Assembly (NCBI GenBank): GCA_017537045.1
Contig: JAFYLN010000127.1
Span: 1 to 30,067 of the forward strand
Length of the DNA: 30,067 bases
Reading direction: 5' to 3'
From: Oscillospiraceae bacterium
GTDB taxonomy: Bacteria > Bacillota_A > Clostridia > Oscillospirales > Oscillospiraceae
The notes under the pieces were generated by a model, which saw only the letters and a program-made list of their open reading frames with translations, made no database searches and was not told where the DNA came from. A program made the position numbers and the translations under genes. Below, in pieces: positions 23,804-30,067 of this stretch (its first letter is position 1; each line of letters starts with the position of its first letter).

Positions 23804-25567
23804 ATGACAACGAAAGATTTTCAGAAAAAGCAGCCGCTCATGATTTTTTTGAGCTATTTTGGAAACCATAAAAAGTTATTTGCCATTGATGTAACATGCG
23901 CGGTTTTGATTGCAGCCGTTGATCTGGCATTTCCGTTGGTGACCCGCAGTGCCCTTTATGACATGCTGCCGGGACAGATGTATAAGACCTTTTTCACCGT
24001 CATGATCGCGGTGGTATGCAGCTATGTACTGCGTTCCTTCCTGCAATACATTGTGGCCTATTACGGCCATACCTTTGGCATCCGTGTGGAGGCGGATATC
24101 CGCCGGGATCTCTTCGGCCATATGCAGGAAATGAGCTTCGATTTTTATGATCAGAACCGTACCGGCGTTTTAATGAGCCGGCTCACTTCTGATCTTTTTG
24201 AGCTGACAGAGCTTGCGCACCATGGCCCGGAAGACTTATTGACATCCACCCTTACCATCATTGGTGCGCTCGTTGTTATGGGTTCGATCCGCTGGCAGCT
24301 GGCAGTGGTGGTGGCGCTGACGATTCCGGTGTTTCTTGTTGTGGTCATGACCATGCGCCGCAGCATGGGAGCTGCTTCCCGCGCAGCCAAGGAAAAGACG
24401 GCACACATCAATCAGGAAATCGAAAGCAGCCTGTCGGGTTTCCGTACTGCCAAGGCCTTTGCCAATGAGGAAACGGAAAACGCCCGCTTCACAGCAGCAA
24501 ACGAACAGTTCAAGACTTCCAAGCGGGAATTCCATAAGGCCATGGGCCGCTTCCACAGCAGCGTGGAGTTTTTCCTGTGCAGTCTCAATGTGATCATCAT
24601 CGGCATCGGAGGTTTCTATGTGATGCGTGGTGAAATGGACTACCGGGATTTGCTTACGTTCTGCCTGTATATTTCCTCTTTTGTAAGCCCAATGCGCAAG
24701 CTCTCCAGCTTTTCGGAGATGTTTGCCAATGGTTTTGCTGGTCTGAACCGTTTTGCTGCCATTATGCGCACCGAGCCCACCATTCAGGACAAGCCGGATG
24801 CTGCGCCTTTAACGGATGTAAAAGGTGCCATCAAAGTTGAGAATGTATCTTTTGCTTATGACGACAAGCTGGATGTCCTCCGCGATGTCAGTCTGGATGT
24901 ACAGCCCGGTGAGACCATTGCCATTGTCGGCCCCTCCGGCGGCGGTAAGACCACACTTTGCCAATTGATTCCCCGCTTCTACGATGTGGATTCCGGCAGT
25001 ATTTCCATTGATGGCCGGGATATCCGGGATGTAACTCAGAAATCCATCCATGAGAACATCGGCATCGTGCAGCAGGATGTGTTCCTCTTTGCGGATACGA
25101 TCTTTGAAAATATCCGCTACGGTAAACCCGATGCGACCATGGAGGAAGTGGTGGAAGCAGCCAAGCGGGCGGAGATCTATGACGACATTCTGGCGATGCC
25201 GGGTGGCTTTGAGACCTATGTGGGTGAGCGTGGAACGCTTCTTTCCGGTGGTCAAAAGCAGCGCGTTGCCATTGCCCGCATCTTCCTGAAAAACCCGCCC
25301 ATCCTGATTCTGGATGAGGCGACCTCTGCGCTGGATTCCGTTACGGAAGCAAAGATCCAGCGGGCATTTGACAACCTGTCCATCGGCAGAACTACGCTGA
25401 TCATTGCCCACCGGCTTTCCACCATCCGCAGTGCCAACCGCATTGTGTCCATTGCAGACGGCATTATTACCGAATGCGGCACTCATGATGAGCTTCTGCA
25501 AACAGATGGCATCTATGCCGCATTGTATAAAACCCAGAACGCCATGGCCTTGGAAGCACTCAAATAA
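23804..25567 (+). CDS. ABC exporter, fused membrane and ATPase domains
   Basis: A 587-residue half-transporter of the multidrug/lipid exporter type. Six membrane helices fill residues of about 25-300, with the coupling region MSFDFYDQNRTGVLMSRLTSD. The ATPase domain has Walker A GPSGGGKT at 376-383, the Q-loop IGIVQQDVFLF, signature LSGGQKQR at 480-487, Walker B ILILDEATSALD near 500-511, and the switch IIAHRLSTIRSANR. It should act as a homodimer exporting a hydrophobic compound, lipid or peptide. The substrate is unknown, since no partner half-gene or biosynthetic gene is adjacent. There is no peptidase domain. AGGAGG precedes the ATG. Flanked by its own promoter and a strong terminator, it is monocistronic. 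Confidence 0.94.
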   Translation: MTTKDFQKKQPLMIFLSYFGNHKKLFAIDVTCAVLIAAVDLAFPLVTRSALYDMLPGQMYKTFFTVMIAVVCSYVLRSFLQYIVAYYGHTFGIRVEADIRRDLFGHMQEMSFDFYDQNRTGVLMSRLTSDLFELTELAHHGPEDLLTSTLTIIGALVVMGSIRWQLAVVVALTIPVFLVVVMTMRRSMGAASRAAKEKTAHINQEIESSLSGFRTAKAFANEETENARFTAANEQFKTSKREFHKAMGRFHSSVEFFLCSLNVIIIGIGGFYVMRGEMDYRDLLTFCLYISSFVSPMRKLSSFSEMFANGFAGLNRFAAIMRTEPTIQDKPDAAPLTDVKGAIKVENVSFAYDDKLDVLRDVSLDVQPGETIAIVGPSGGGKTTLCQLIPRFYDVDSGSISIDGRDIRDVTQKSIHENIGIVQQDVFLFADTIFENIRYGKPDATMEEVVEAAKRAEIYDDILAMPGGFETYVGERGTLLSGGQKQRVAIARIFLKNPPILILDEATSALDSVTEAKIQRAFDNLSIGRTTLIIAHRLSTIRSANRIVSIADGIITECGTHDELLQTDGIYAALYKTQNAMALEALK

Positions 25568-25571
25568 ACCG

Positions 25572-25604
25572 ACACCGCCGCAGAAATCTCTGCGGCGGTG
25601 TTTT
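25572..25604. terminator. Bidirectional terminator of convergent genes
   Basis: ACACCGCCGCAGA and TCTGCGGCGGTGT form a perfect 13-bp stem with a four-base loop, followed by TTT. It lies between the ABC exporter and the minus-strand small gene, whose stop codon it touches. Confidence 0.9.
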
Positions 25605-25833
25605 ATGGCAGAAAAGGCTTCTGTAAAGTCTGTGCCAGATAGGCTACAAAGTCAGGCAGTGTCAGTTCAGAACCGGTATGGGGGATTGATTCCCATAATA
25701 AGCGCACTTGCGGATCGGTGCTTTTCTGTCCCTCACAAATCGCCTGAGTAATTTTGCCGCAGATTTCCGCAGGGGTGCTGTCATAGGCACGAGCAACCAG
25801 CGCCAGCATTTCGTCAAATTCGATGTCATCCAT
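25603..25833 (-). CDS. Small protein, clostridial hypothetical family
   Basis: A 76-residue, acidic, largely helical protein. From memory it resembles a short clostridial family with the pattern EEVxxEIxxAIxxGxxxxDPxVxxxWxSIP followed by a C-terminal helix; some databases label these as Spo0A-like. Here the core reads CGKITQAICEGQKSTDP and LLWESIPHTG. No DNA-binding motif is certain, and the function is unknown. AGGAGG lies seven bases before the ATG, and a promoter with TATAAT precedes it. It is divergent from an XRE regulator across 109 bp that contain an inverted-repeat operator candidate. Confidence 0.8.
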   Translation of the reverse strand: MDDIEFDEMLALVARAYDSTPAEICGKITQAICEGQKSTDPQVRLLWESIPHTGSELTLPDFVAYLAQTLQKPFLP

Positions 25834-25853
25834 GAAATCGCCTCCTGTATTGC

Positions 25854-25882
25854 ATTATAGCATATTGTGAACAACTCCACAA
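25854..25882 (-). promoter_or_regulatory. Promoter for the small minus-strand gene
   Basis: On the minus strand TTGTGG (25877-25882), a 17-bp spacer and TATAAT (25854-25859). Confidence 0.65.
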
Positions 25883-25885
25883 TAT
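25862..25885. promoter_or_regulatory. Inverted-repeat operator candidate
   Basis: ATATTGTG (25862-25869) and CACAATAT (25878-25885) are perfect 8-bp arms with an 8-bp spacer. They cover the -35 and spacer of the minus promoter and touch the -35 of the plus promoter. The encoded XRE protein is the natural candidate to bind it. Confidence 0.55.
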
Positions 25886-25911
25886 TGAAATGTATGATTT
25901 TTTTCTATAAT
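25885..25911 (+). promoter_or_regulatory. Promoter for the XRE regulator gene
   Basis: A perfect TATAAT at 25906-25911 has TTGAAA at 25885-25890, 15 bp upstream (short spacing). TATTGA at 25883-25888 gives 17 bp. Confidence 0.5.
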
Positions 25912-25942
25912 GTAAATAATTCACAGGAAAGCAGGTGCGGCG

Positions 25943-26137
25943 ATGCTGAATTATTCCCCCTTGTGGCGGACAATGGAAGAGAAAGGCATCAGCCAGTACC
26001 GTCTGCTGAAATCCGGGATTGACAACAAAACGTTGGATGCACTGAAAAAAGGGAACAACATTACGCTCCTGACGTTGGAAAAAATCTGTACGATTCTGGA
26101 ATGTACACCCAATGATGTGGTTCGATTTGAAAAATAA
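25943..26137 (+). CDS. XRE-family helix-turn-helix regulator
   Basis: A 64-residue single-domain DNA-binding protein of the Cro/C1 type. The helix-turn-helix is seen as ISQYRLLKSGIDNKTLDALKKG (about 16-37), followed by ITLLTLEKICTILECTPNDVVRFEK. The closing phrase is very common in stand-alone Firmicute XRE regulators. It has no sensor domain, so it probably acts as a homodimer on nearby DNA. The site GCAGGTG lies upstream of the ATG. A short hairpin starts at its stop codon. The divergent small gene and the dyad between them suggest autoregulation and control of that neighbour, which is inference. Confidence 0.92.
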   Translation: MLNYSPLWRTMEEKGISQYRLLKSGIDNKTLDALKKGNNITLLTLEKICTILECTPNDVVRFEK

Positions 26138-26164
26138 CAGCCGGCTTATGTCAAGCCGGCTGTT
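26136..26164 (+). terminator. Hairpin after the XRE gene
   Basis: AACAGCCGGCTT (26136-26147) pairs with AAGCCGGCTGTT (26153-26164), starting at the stop codon. There is no T run, so termination may be incomplete. Confidence 0.6.
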
Positions 26165-26178
26165 GATGTTAGAATGAA

Positions 26179-26357
26179 AAATTGATGTTTATCGCGCTGT
26201 GTGCCGTGGATAACGTAGGGGCGACCATTGGTCGCCCGTGCAGCAGAATGTTTCGCATTCGCATCGGATTTCGGCGAATTCGTAACAGACAACCGCAGCG
26301 GGCGGGCAATGCCCGCCCCTACATTCACAATCGAAACAGCGCGATAAGCTGAAATTT
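26179..26357 (+). repeat. 179-bp palindromic dispersed repeat, copy C
   Basis: It begins AAATTGATGTTTATCGC and ends GCGATAAGCTGAAATTT. Inner palindromes are GGGCGACCATTGGTCGCCC on the left and GGGCGGGCAATGCCCGCCC on the right. The left 110 bp or so are close to the contig-end copies, and the right part resembles copy B. No protein is encoded. Confidence 0.88.
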
Positions 26358-26365
26358 GAACGCAG

Positions 26366-26393
26366 AAAAGCGGCTGCCATGGCAGCCGCTTTT
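26366..26393 (-). terminator. Intrinsic terminator of argS
   Basis: AAAAGCGGCTGCC and GGCAGCCGCTTTT form a perfect 13-bp stem with a two-base centre, four bases after the argS stop on the minus strand. Confidence 0.85.
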
Positions 26394-26397
26394 TACG

Positions 26398-28146
26398 TTA
26401 CATCTTCTCCGGCGCGGAGAAGCCCAGAATGTAGATACACTGTTCGAGGATATTCTTTGCCAGCGCGATCAGAGAAATATAGCCGGCTTTCAACTCCTCA
26501 TTTTCTTCGGTCAGAATGCGGGTCTCGTGGTAGAACTTGTTGACGGCACCTGCCAGTTCGTAGATATAGGCGCAAATCATGTTGGGCGCGGCAGCGTTCA
26601 GCGCGGCCTCCATGGTGGGGCCGAACTTGGTAATGGACAGCATCAGATCCTTGGCAAAGGCGTTTGCGGGAAGCTGGATGGGAAGCTGCTCCCATACACC
26701 GTAACGGTTCAGAATAGACTTGATACGGACGATGGTATAGAGGATATAGGGGCCGGTGTTGCCTTCAAAAGCGGCAAAACGCTCCATGTCGAAGTTGTAA
26801 TCCTTGGTGGGCTGGTTGCTCAGGTCGCCGTACTTCAGGGCAGCCAGGGCAATTTTTGCAGTGGTATCCTCCACTTCGTCCTCACCGACGATCTTGTTTT
26901 CTACAACCTTGCCGCGGACAAAATCGGTCATATCCTTGATCAGCTGCTCCAGACGCAGGGTACCACCATCACGGGTCTTGAAGGGCTTGCCATCCTTGCC
27001 GTTCATGGTGCCATGACCGATGTGCTGCAGCGCCGTATCAGCGCGTACGATACCGGACTTCCTGGCGGCGCGGAAGACCTGCTCAAAGTGCAGGTTCTGG
27101 CGCTTGTCGGTGACGTAGAGCATCTTATCGGGATTCCAGTCCTGCATACGCTGCACCATAGTTGCAAGGTCGGTGGTTGCATAAATTGCAGAACCGTCAG
27201 ACTTGATGAGGATCATGGGAGGAACTTCCTTCTTGTCGCCCTCTTCGGCAACGGGAATGACCCATGCACCCTCACTCTGGACTGCGAAGCCCTTTGCCTT
27301 CAGCTCCTCGACCATGGCGGGGATGTAGGGGTCGGCATCACTTTCACCCAGCCACTTTTCATAGTGGACATCCAGATTGTCGTAGTTCCGGTGCAGGTCA
27401 GCCAGGGAAATGCGCATCATGTGATTCCAGACAGCCCGGTAGCCCCGGCGGCCCTGCTGCAGTTCCAGCGTTGCAATATGTGCCTTTTCTGCAAATTCAG
27501 GATCCGTCTTCTTGCCCGATGCGGTGGGATAAATCTCTTCCAGCTCGCTGAGGATAAAGGGTGCCTCTTCGGGATAGTCCCCAGTGAAGTCGGGATCGAA
27601 GTAGGGAAGATCAGGCTGGCGCTCCTGCAGCTCTGCGATGACCAGACCCATCTGCAGACCCCAGTCACCCAGGTGAATGTCACCGATGGCGTTGTAGCCC
27701 ATAAAGGCATGCAAACGCTTCAGTGCTTCGCCGATGATGGCAGGACGCAGGTGGCCGATGTGCAGGGGCTTTGCCACGTTTGCGCCACCGTAGTCCACCA
27801 CGATGGTTTTACCAGTGCCTACCTTCTGCACGCCGAAATCCTCAGCGGTGCGCATCTCTTCCAGATAATTCTGCAGGAATGCGCCGGAAAGCTTCAGGTT
27901 GATGAAACCGGGCATCACGGCTTCGACCAGGTCGTAGTCGTTTGCGTCCAGTTGAGCGACCACTTCGTTTGCGATCTTGATGGGGGCGCACTTATACTGC
28001 TTGGCGGCAGCCAGTGCACCGTTGCACTGGTATTCACACAGGTCAGGCCGGTTGGACAGGTTCACGCGGCCAAAGGCTGCCTCGTAACCTGCGGCAACAA
28101 ACGCAGCCTGCATTTTGGCGGTGATAATGTCGAGAATTTTCTCCAT
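26398..28146 (-). CDS. argS: Arginyl-tRNA synthetase
   Basis: A 582-residue class I aminoacyl-tRNA synthetase that charges tRNA-Arg in the cytoplasm. The N-terminal additional domain (1-110) is followed by the ATP-binding AKPLHIGHLR, with the HIGH tetrad at 129-132. The WNPDKMLYVTDKRQNLHFEQVF segment fits the catalytic core. The KMSKS equivalent is degenerate, reading GKDGKPFKTRDG, as is common in ArgRS. The C-terminal helical anticodon domain includes ERFAAFEGNTGPYILYTIVRI. The length is typical. The ATG shares one base with the stop codon of the upstream ABC-F gene (TAATG), and AAGGAGA lies inside that gene end, so translation is coupled. Confidence 0.97.
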   Translation of the reverse strand: MEKILDIITAKMQAAFVAAGYEAAFGRVNLSNRPDLCEYQCNGALAAAKQYKCAPIKIANEVVAQLDANDYDLVEAVMPGFINLKLSGAFLQNYLEEMRTAEDFGVQKVGTGKTIVVDYGGANVAKPLHIGHLRPAIIGEALKRLHAFMGYNAIGDIHLGDWGLQMGLVIAELQERQPDLPYFDPDFTGDYPEEAPFILSELEEIYPTASGKKTDPEFAEKAHIATLELQQGRRGYRAVWNHMMRISLADLHRNYDNLDVHYEKWLGESDADPYIPAMVEELKAKGFAVQSEGAWVIPVAEEGDKKEVPPMILIKSDGSAIYATTDLATMVQRMQDWNPDKMLYVTDKRQNLHFEQVFRAARKSGIVRADTALQHIGHGTMNGKDGKPFKTRDGGTLRLEQLIKDMTDFVRGKVVENKIVGEDEVEDTTAKIALAALKYGDLSNQPTKDYNFDMERFAAFEGNTGPYILYTIVRIKSILNRYGVWEQLPIQLPANAFAKDLMLSITKFGPTMEAALNAAAPNMICAYIYELAGAVNKFYHETRILTEENEELKAGYISLIALAKNILEQCIYILGFSAPEKM

Positions 28147-29759
28147 TACTGATTCTCCTTCTGCTTCTTCTGATCCATCCAGTACAGGTACTCATCATAG
28201 GTACCGTAGCGGTCTACGATGGTGCCGTCGCTCTGGAAGGCGATAACACGGTTACAGGTGGATTCCAGCATCTCATGGTCATGGGAGGCCAGCAGCACCA
28301 CGCCGGAGAAGGCTTCCAGACCTTTGTTGACCGCCTGGATGGATTCCATATCCAGATGGTTGGTGGGCTGATCCAGCAGAACAACGTTGGCGCCACTGAG
28401 CATCATCTTGGAGAGCATGCAGCGAACCTTTTCACCACCGGAGAGAACGTGAACCTGCTTGAACACATCTTCGTTGCCAAAGAGCATACGACCCAGGAAG
28501 CCGCGCAGATACACATCGTCCTTCTTGGCGCTGTACTGGCGCAGCCAGTCCACCAGCTCCATGGTGTTGCCCTCAAAGTAGGGGGAATTGTCCTTGGGAA
28601 GATAGCTGCGGACAGTGGAGATGCCCCACTTGATACTGCCCTCATCGGGTTCCAGCTCGCCCATGAGGATTTGGAACAGGGCGGTCTGTGCCTTCTCGTT
28701 CTCGCCGACAAATGCGATCTTATCGTTGCGACCAACGGAGAAGTAGACCTTATCCAACAGCTTTTCACCATCGACGGTAACGGAAACATCCTTAACGGTC
28801 AGAATGTCCTTACCCAGCTCGCGTTCCGGCATGAAGCCCACGAAGGGGTAGCGGCGGGTAGAGCAGGGCATTTCTTCGACCGTCAGCTTGTCCAGCAGCT
28901 TGCGGCGGGCAGTTGCCTGCTTGGCCTTACTCTTGTTGGCGGAGAAGCGCTGGATGAACAGCTGCAGCTCTTCAATCTTTTCCTGATTCTTCTTGTTCTT
29001 GTTGCGGATCATGGCCTGCACCATCTGGGAGGACTCGTACCAGAAATCGTAGTTGCCCACGTACATCTTGATCTTGCCGTAGTCAATATCGACGGTGTGG
29101 GTGCAGACGGTGTTCAGGAAGTGGCGGTCATGGGAAACAGCGATGACCATGCCGGGGAAGTCCAGCAGGAAATCCTCCAGCCAGTTGATGGCCTCAATAT
29201 CCAGGTTGTTGGTAGGCTCGTCCAGCATGACGATGTCGGGGTTGCCGAACAGCGCCTGTGCCAGCAGGATCTTGACCTTCAGACGGGGATCAACGCTTGC
29301 CATCAGGTCATAGTGCATATCGGTGGGGATGCCCAGTCCCTGCAGCAGGCGGGATGCGTCGGATTCAGCCTCCCAGCCGCCCATCTCTGCAAATTCTGCC
29401 TCCAGATCGGCGGCACGCAGGCCGTCCTCATCGGAAAAATCGGGCTTTTCGTAGATGGCGTCCTTTTCCTTCATCACATCATACAGATGCTGGTTGCCCA
29501 TGATGACGGTGTCCATGACGGTAAATTCGTCGTAAGCGTTCTGGTTCTGCTTCAGCACGGACATGCGCTTGTCGGGATCGACAACGACGCTGCCATTGGT
29601 GGATTCCAGCTCACCGGTGAGGATGCGCAGGAAGGTAGATTTGCCGGCACCGTTGGCACCGATGATGCCATAGCAGTTGCCGGGGAGGAACTGGAGGTCA
29701 ACGTGCTGGAACAGCCACTGACCGCCGAACTGCATACCAAGATTAGATACTGTAATCAT
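28146..29759 (-). CDS. ABC-F family ATPase (YkpA/YbiT-like)
   Basis: A 537-residue protein with two ATPase domains and no membrane part, the ABC-F layout of ribosome-acting factors. Domain 1 has Walker A GANGAGKS at 34-41 and Walker B IVMLDEPTNNLD (Glu181), but a degenerate signature (SVDPRLKVK). A linker of charged helices lies at about 240-300. Domain 2 has a degenerate Walker A GENEKAQT at 352-359, a good signature LSGGEKVR (439-446), and Walker B LLDQPTNHLD with Gln464 replacing the catalytic Glu. The subgroup is YkpA/YbiT by these features. It may act on translating ribosomes; an antibiotic-resistance role is not supported. AAGGAG precedes the ATG. It is the first gene of a two-gene operon with argS. 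Confidence 0.93.
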   Translation of the reverse strand: MITVSNLGMQFGGQWLFQHVDLQFLPGNCYGIIGANGAGKSTFLRILTGELESTNGSVVVDPDKRMSVLKQNQNAYDEFTVMDTVIMGNQHLYDVMKEKDAIYEKPDFSDEDGLRAADLEAEFAEMGGWEAESDASRLLQGLGIPTDMHYDLMASVDPRLKVKILLAQALFGNPDIVMLDEPTNNLDIEAINWLEDFLLDFPGMVIAVSHDRHFLNTVCTHTVDIDYGKIKMYVGNYDFWYESSQMVQAMIRNKNKKNQEKIEELQLFIQRFSANKSKAKQATARRKLLDKLTVEEMPCSTRRYPFVGFMPERELGKDILTVKDVSVTVDGEKLLDKVYFSVGRNDKIAFVGENEKAQTALFQILMGELEPDEGSIKWGISTVRSYLPKDNSPYFEGNTMELVDWLRQYSAKKDDVYLRGFLGRMLFGNEDVFKQVHVLSGGEKVRCMLSKMMLSGANVVLLDQPTNHLDMESIQAVNKGLEAFSGVVLLASHDHEMLESTCNRVIAFQSDGTIVDRYGTYDEYLYWMDQKKQKENQ

Positions 29760-29849
29760 TATTTGCTCCTTATATATACATTTTTATTATTCACAGACAG
29801 ATGGTGCAGGATATGCAAGGCATAATCCCACACATACTTATACATCATA

Positions 29850-29877
29850 ATCATATCACATTTTTACAAATAATCAA
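29850..29877 (-). promoter_or_regulatory. Promoter for the ABC-F-argS operon
   Basis: On the minus strand TTGATT (29872-29877), a 16-bp spacer and TATGAT (29850-29855), with a leader of about 90 bases to the start. The match is moderate; no riboswitch or T-box was recognised in the leader. Confidence 0.45.
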
Positions 29878-29904
29878 TCACGGATTTGCACATTTTATAT
29901 GAAA

Positions 29905-30067
29905 CAAATTGATGTTTATCGCACCATGTGCCGTGGATAACGTAGGGGCGACCATTGGTCGCCCGCGCAGAGAAATGTTGCGAACTCGCATTGGATTTCG
30001 GCGAATTCGTAACATTGTACCGCCGGGCGTGTTGCAGAGCGCAGCGAATTAAAATAGGTCGATTGCC
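29905..30067 (+). repeat. Palindromic dispersed repeat, right contig end
   Basis: It starts CAAATTGATGTTTATCGC, with the core GTAGGGGCGACCATTGGTC. It is the inverted match of 1-163, identical over the outer 141 bp, with a few differences in the inner 22 bp. The contig stops inside it. Confidence 0.85.

Noticed and set aside
23804..25567. Bacteriocin exporter with peptidase domain
   Set aside because: The N-terminus lacks the peptidase C39 domain and no precursor peptide gene with a double-Gly leader is nearby.
22916..26357. Reading the repeat copies as a CRISPR array
   Set aside because: The copies are about 180 bp, kilobases apart, with genes between. No regular spacers and no cas genes.
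26146..26380. Short frames with NVGAGIARP-like translation inside the repeat copies
   Set aside because: They arise from the palindromic repeat. Such translations recur as spurious proteins wherever the repeat occurs.
28146..29759. Antibiotic-resistance ABC-F (Vga/Lsa/Msr type)
   Set aside because: The linker is ordinary and the domain features match the YkpA/YbiT housekeeping group. Nothing in context suggests resistance.
26356..29825. Plus-strand frames of 598 and 516 codons opposite argS and the ABC-F gene
   Set aside because: Codon-aligned mirrors of well-identified genes, with no ribosome site or domain of their own.
1..30067. Treating the inverted ends as terminal repeats of a transposon, linear plasmid or phage
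   Set aside because: There is no transposase, replication or packaging gene, and the content is chromosomal. The identity stops at 141 bp and internal copies of the same repeat exist, so an assembly break is simpler.

Overview
This looks like one complete metagenomic contig from a moderately GC-rich gut Firmicute, most likely family Oscillospiraceae (Gemmiger, Subdoligranulum, Faecalibacterium neighbourhood). The basis is strong Shine-Dalgarno sites, some TTG and GTG starts, a clostridial-type gene set (DUF5685 plus J-domain pair, DUF1846, lrgAB, opp operon with large inserts, YkpA-like ABC-F) and dispersed palindromic repeats carrying the GTAGGGGCG...CGCCC core. The genus is inference. The two contig ends are exact inverted copies of each other for 141 bp, so the contig begins and stops inside a repeat. 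No rRNA, tRNA, CRISPR array, transposase or integrase was seen.

Left arm (1-4250, minus strand): a J-domain protein with a Cys-rich tail translationally coupled to a DUF5685 protein, a YihY/BrkB membrane protein, and a DUF1846 protein. A divergent promoter region at 4202-4357 then leads into lrgAB (plus), followed by an orphan phage BppU-like baseplate gene. A minus-strand three-gene polar amino acid ABC transporter (binding protein, permease, ATPase) occupies 6772-9256. It is divergent, across an AT-rich regulatory region with GAATATTC dyads, from a PlsC-like acyltransferase fused to a zinc ribbon.

Middle (10942-19738): a cluster of palindromic elements, a small four-helix membrane protein, then a heavily codon-biased oligopeptide uptake operon oppABCDF. 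The binding protein is oversized, OppC carries an insert of about 200 residues, two large RNA hairpins lie between oppA and oppB, and a small single-helix protein closes the operon. The five opp proteins should form a classical uptake system: lipoprotein receptor, two permeases and two ATPases.

Right part (19739-30067): an MBOAT O-acyltransferase and a DHHW-type secreted partner, which together probably O-acylate a surface polymer. These are followed by a repeat copy, an RluA-family pseudouridine synthase divergent from a one-gene ABC exporter, and a small gene divergent from an XRE regulator across a dyad operator. Another repeat copy, then argS and an ABC-F ATPase in a coupled minus-strand operon, complete the contig.

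Most of the window is ordinary core and transport content. The items that most deserve a second look are the palindromic repeat family with compensating variation, the inserts in OppA and OppC, the double-hairpin intercistron, the one-sided degeneration of the ABC-F ATPase sites, and the XRE operator dyad.
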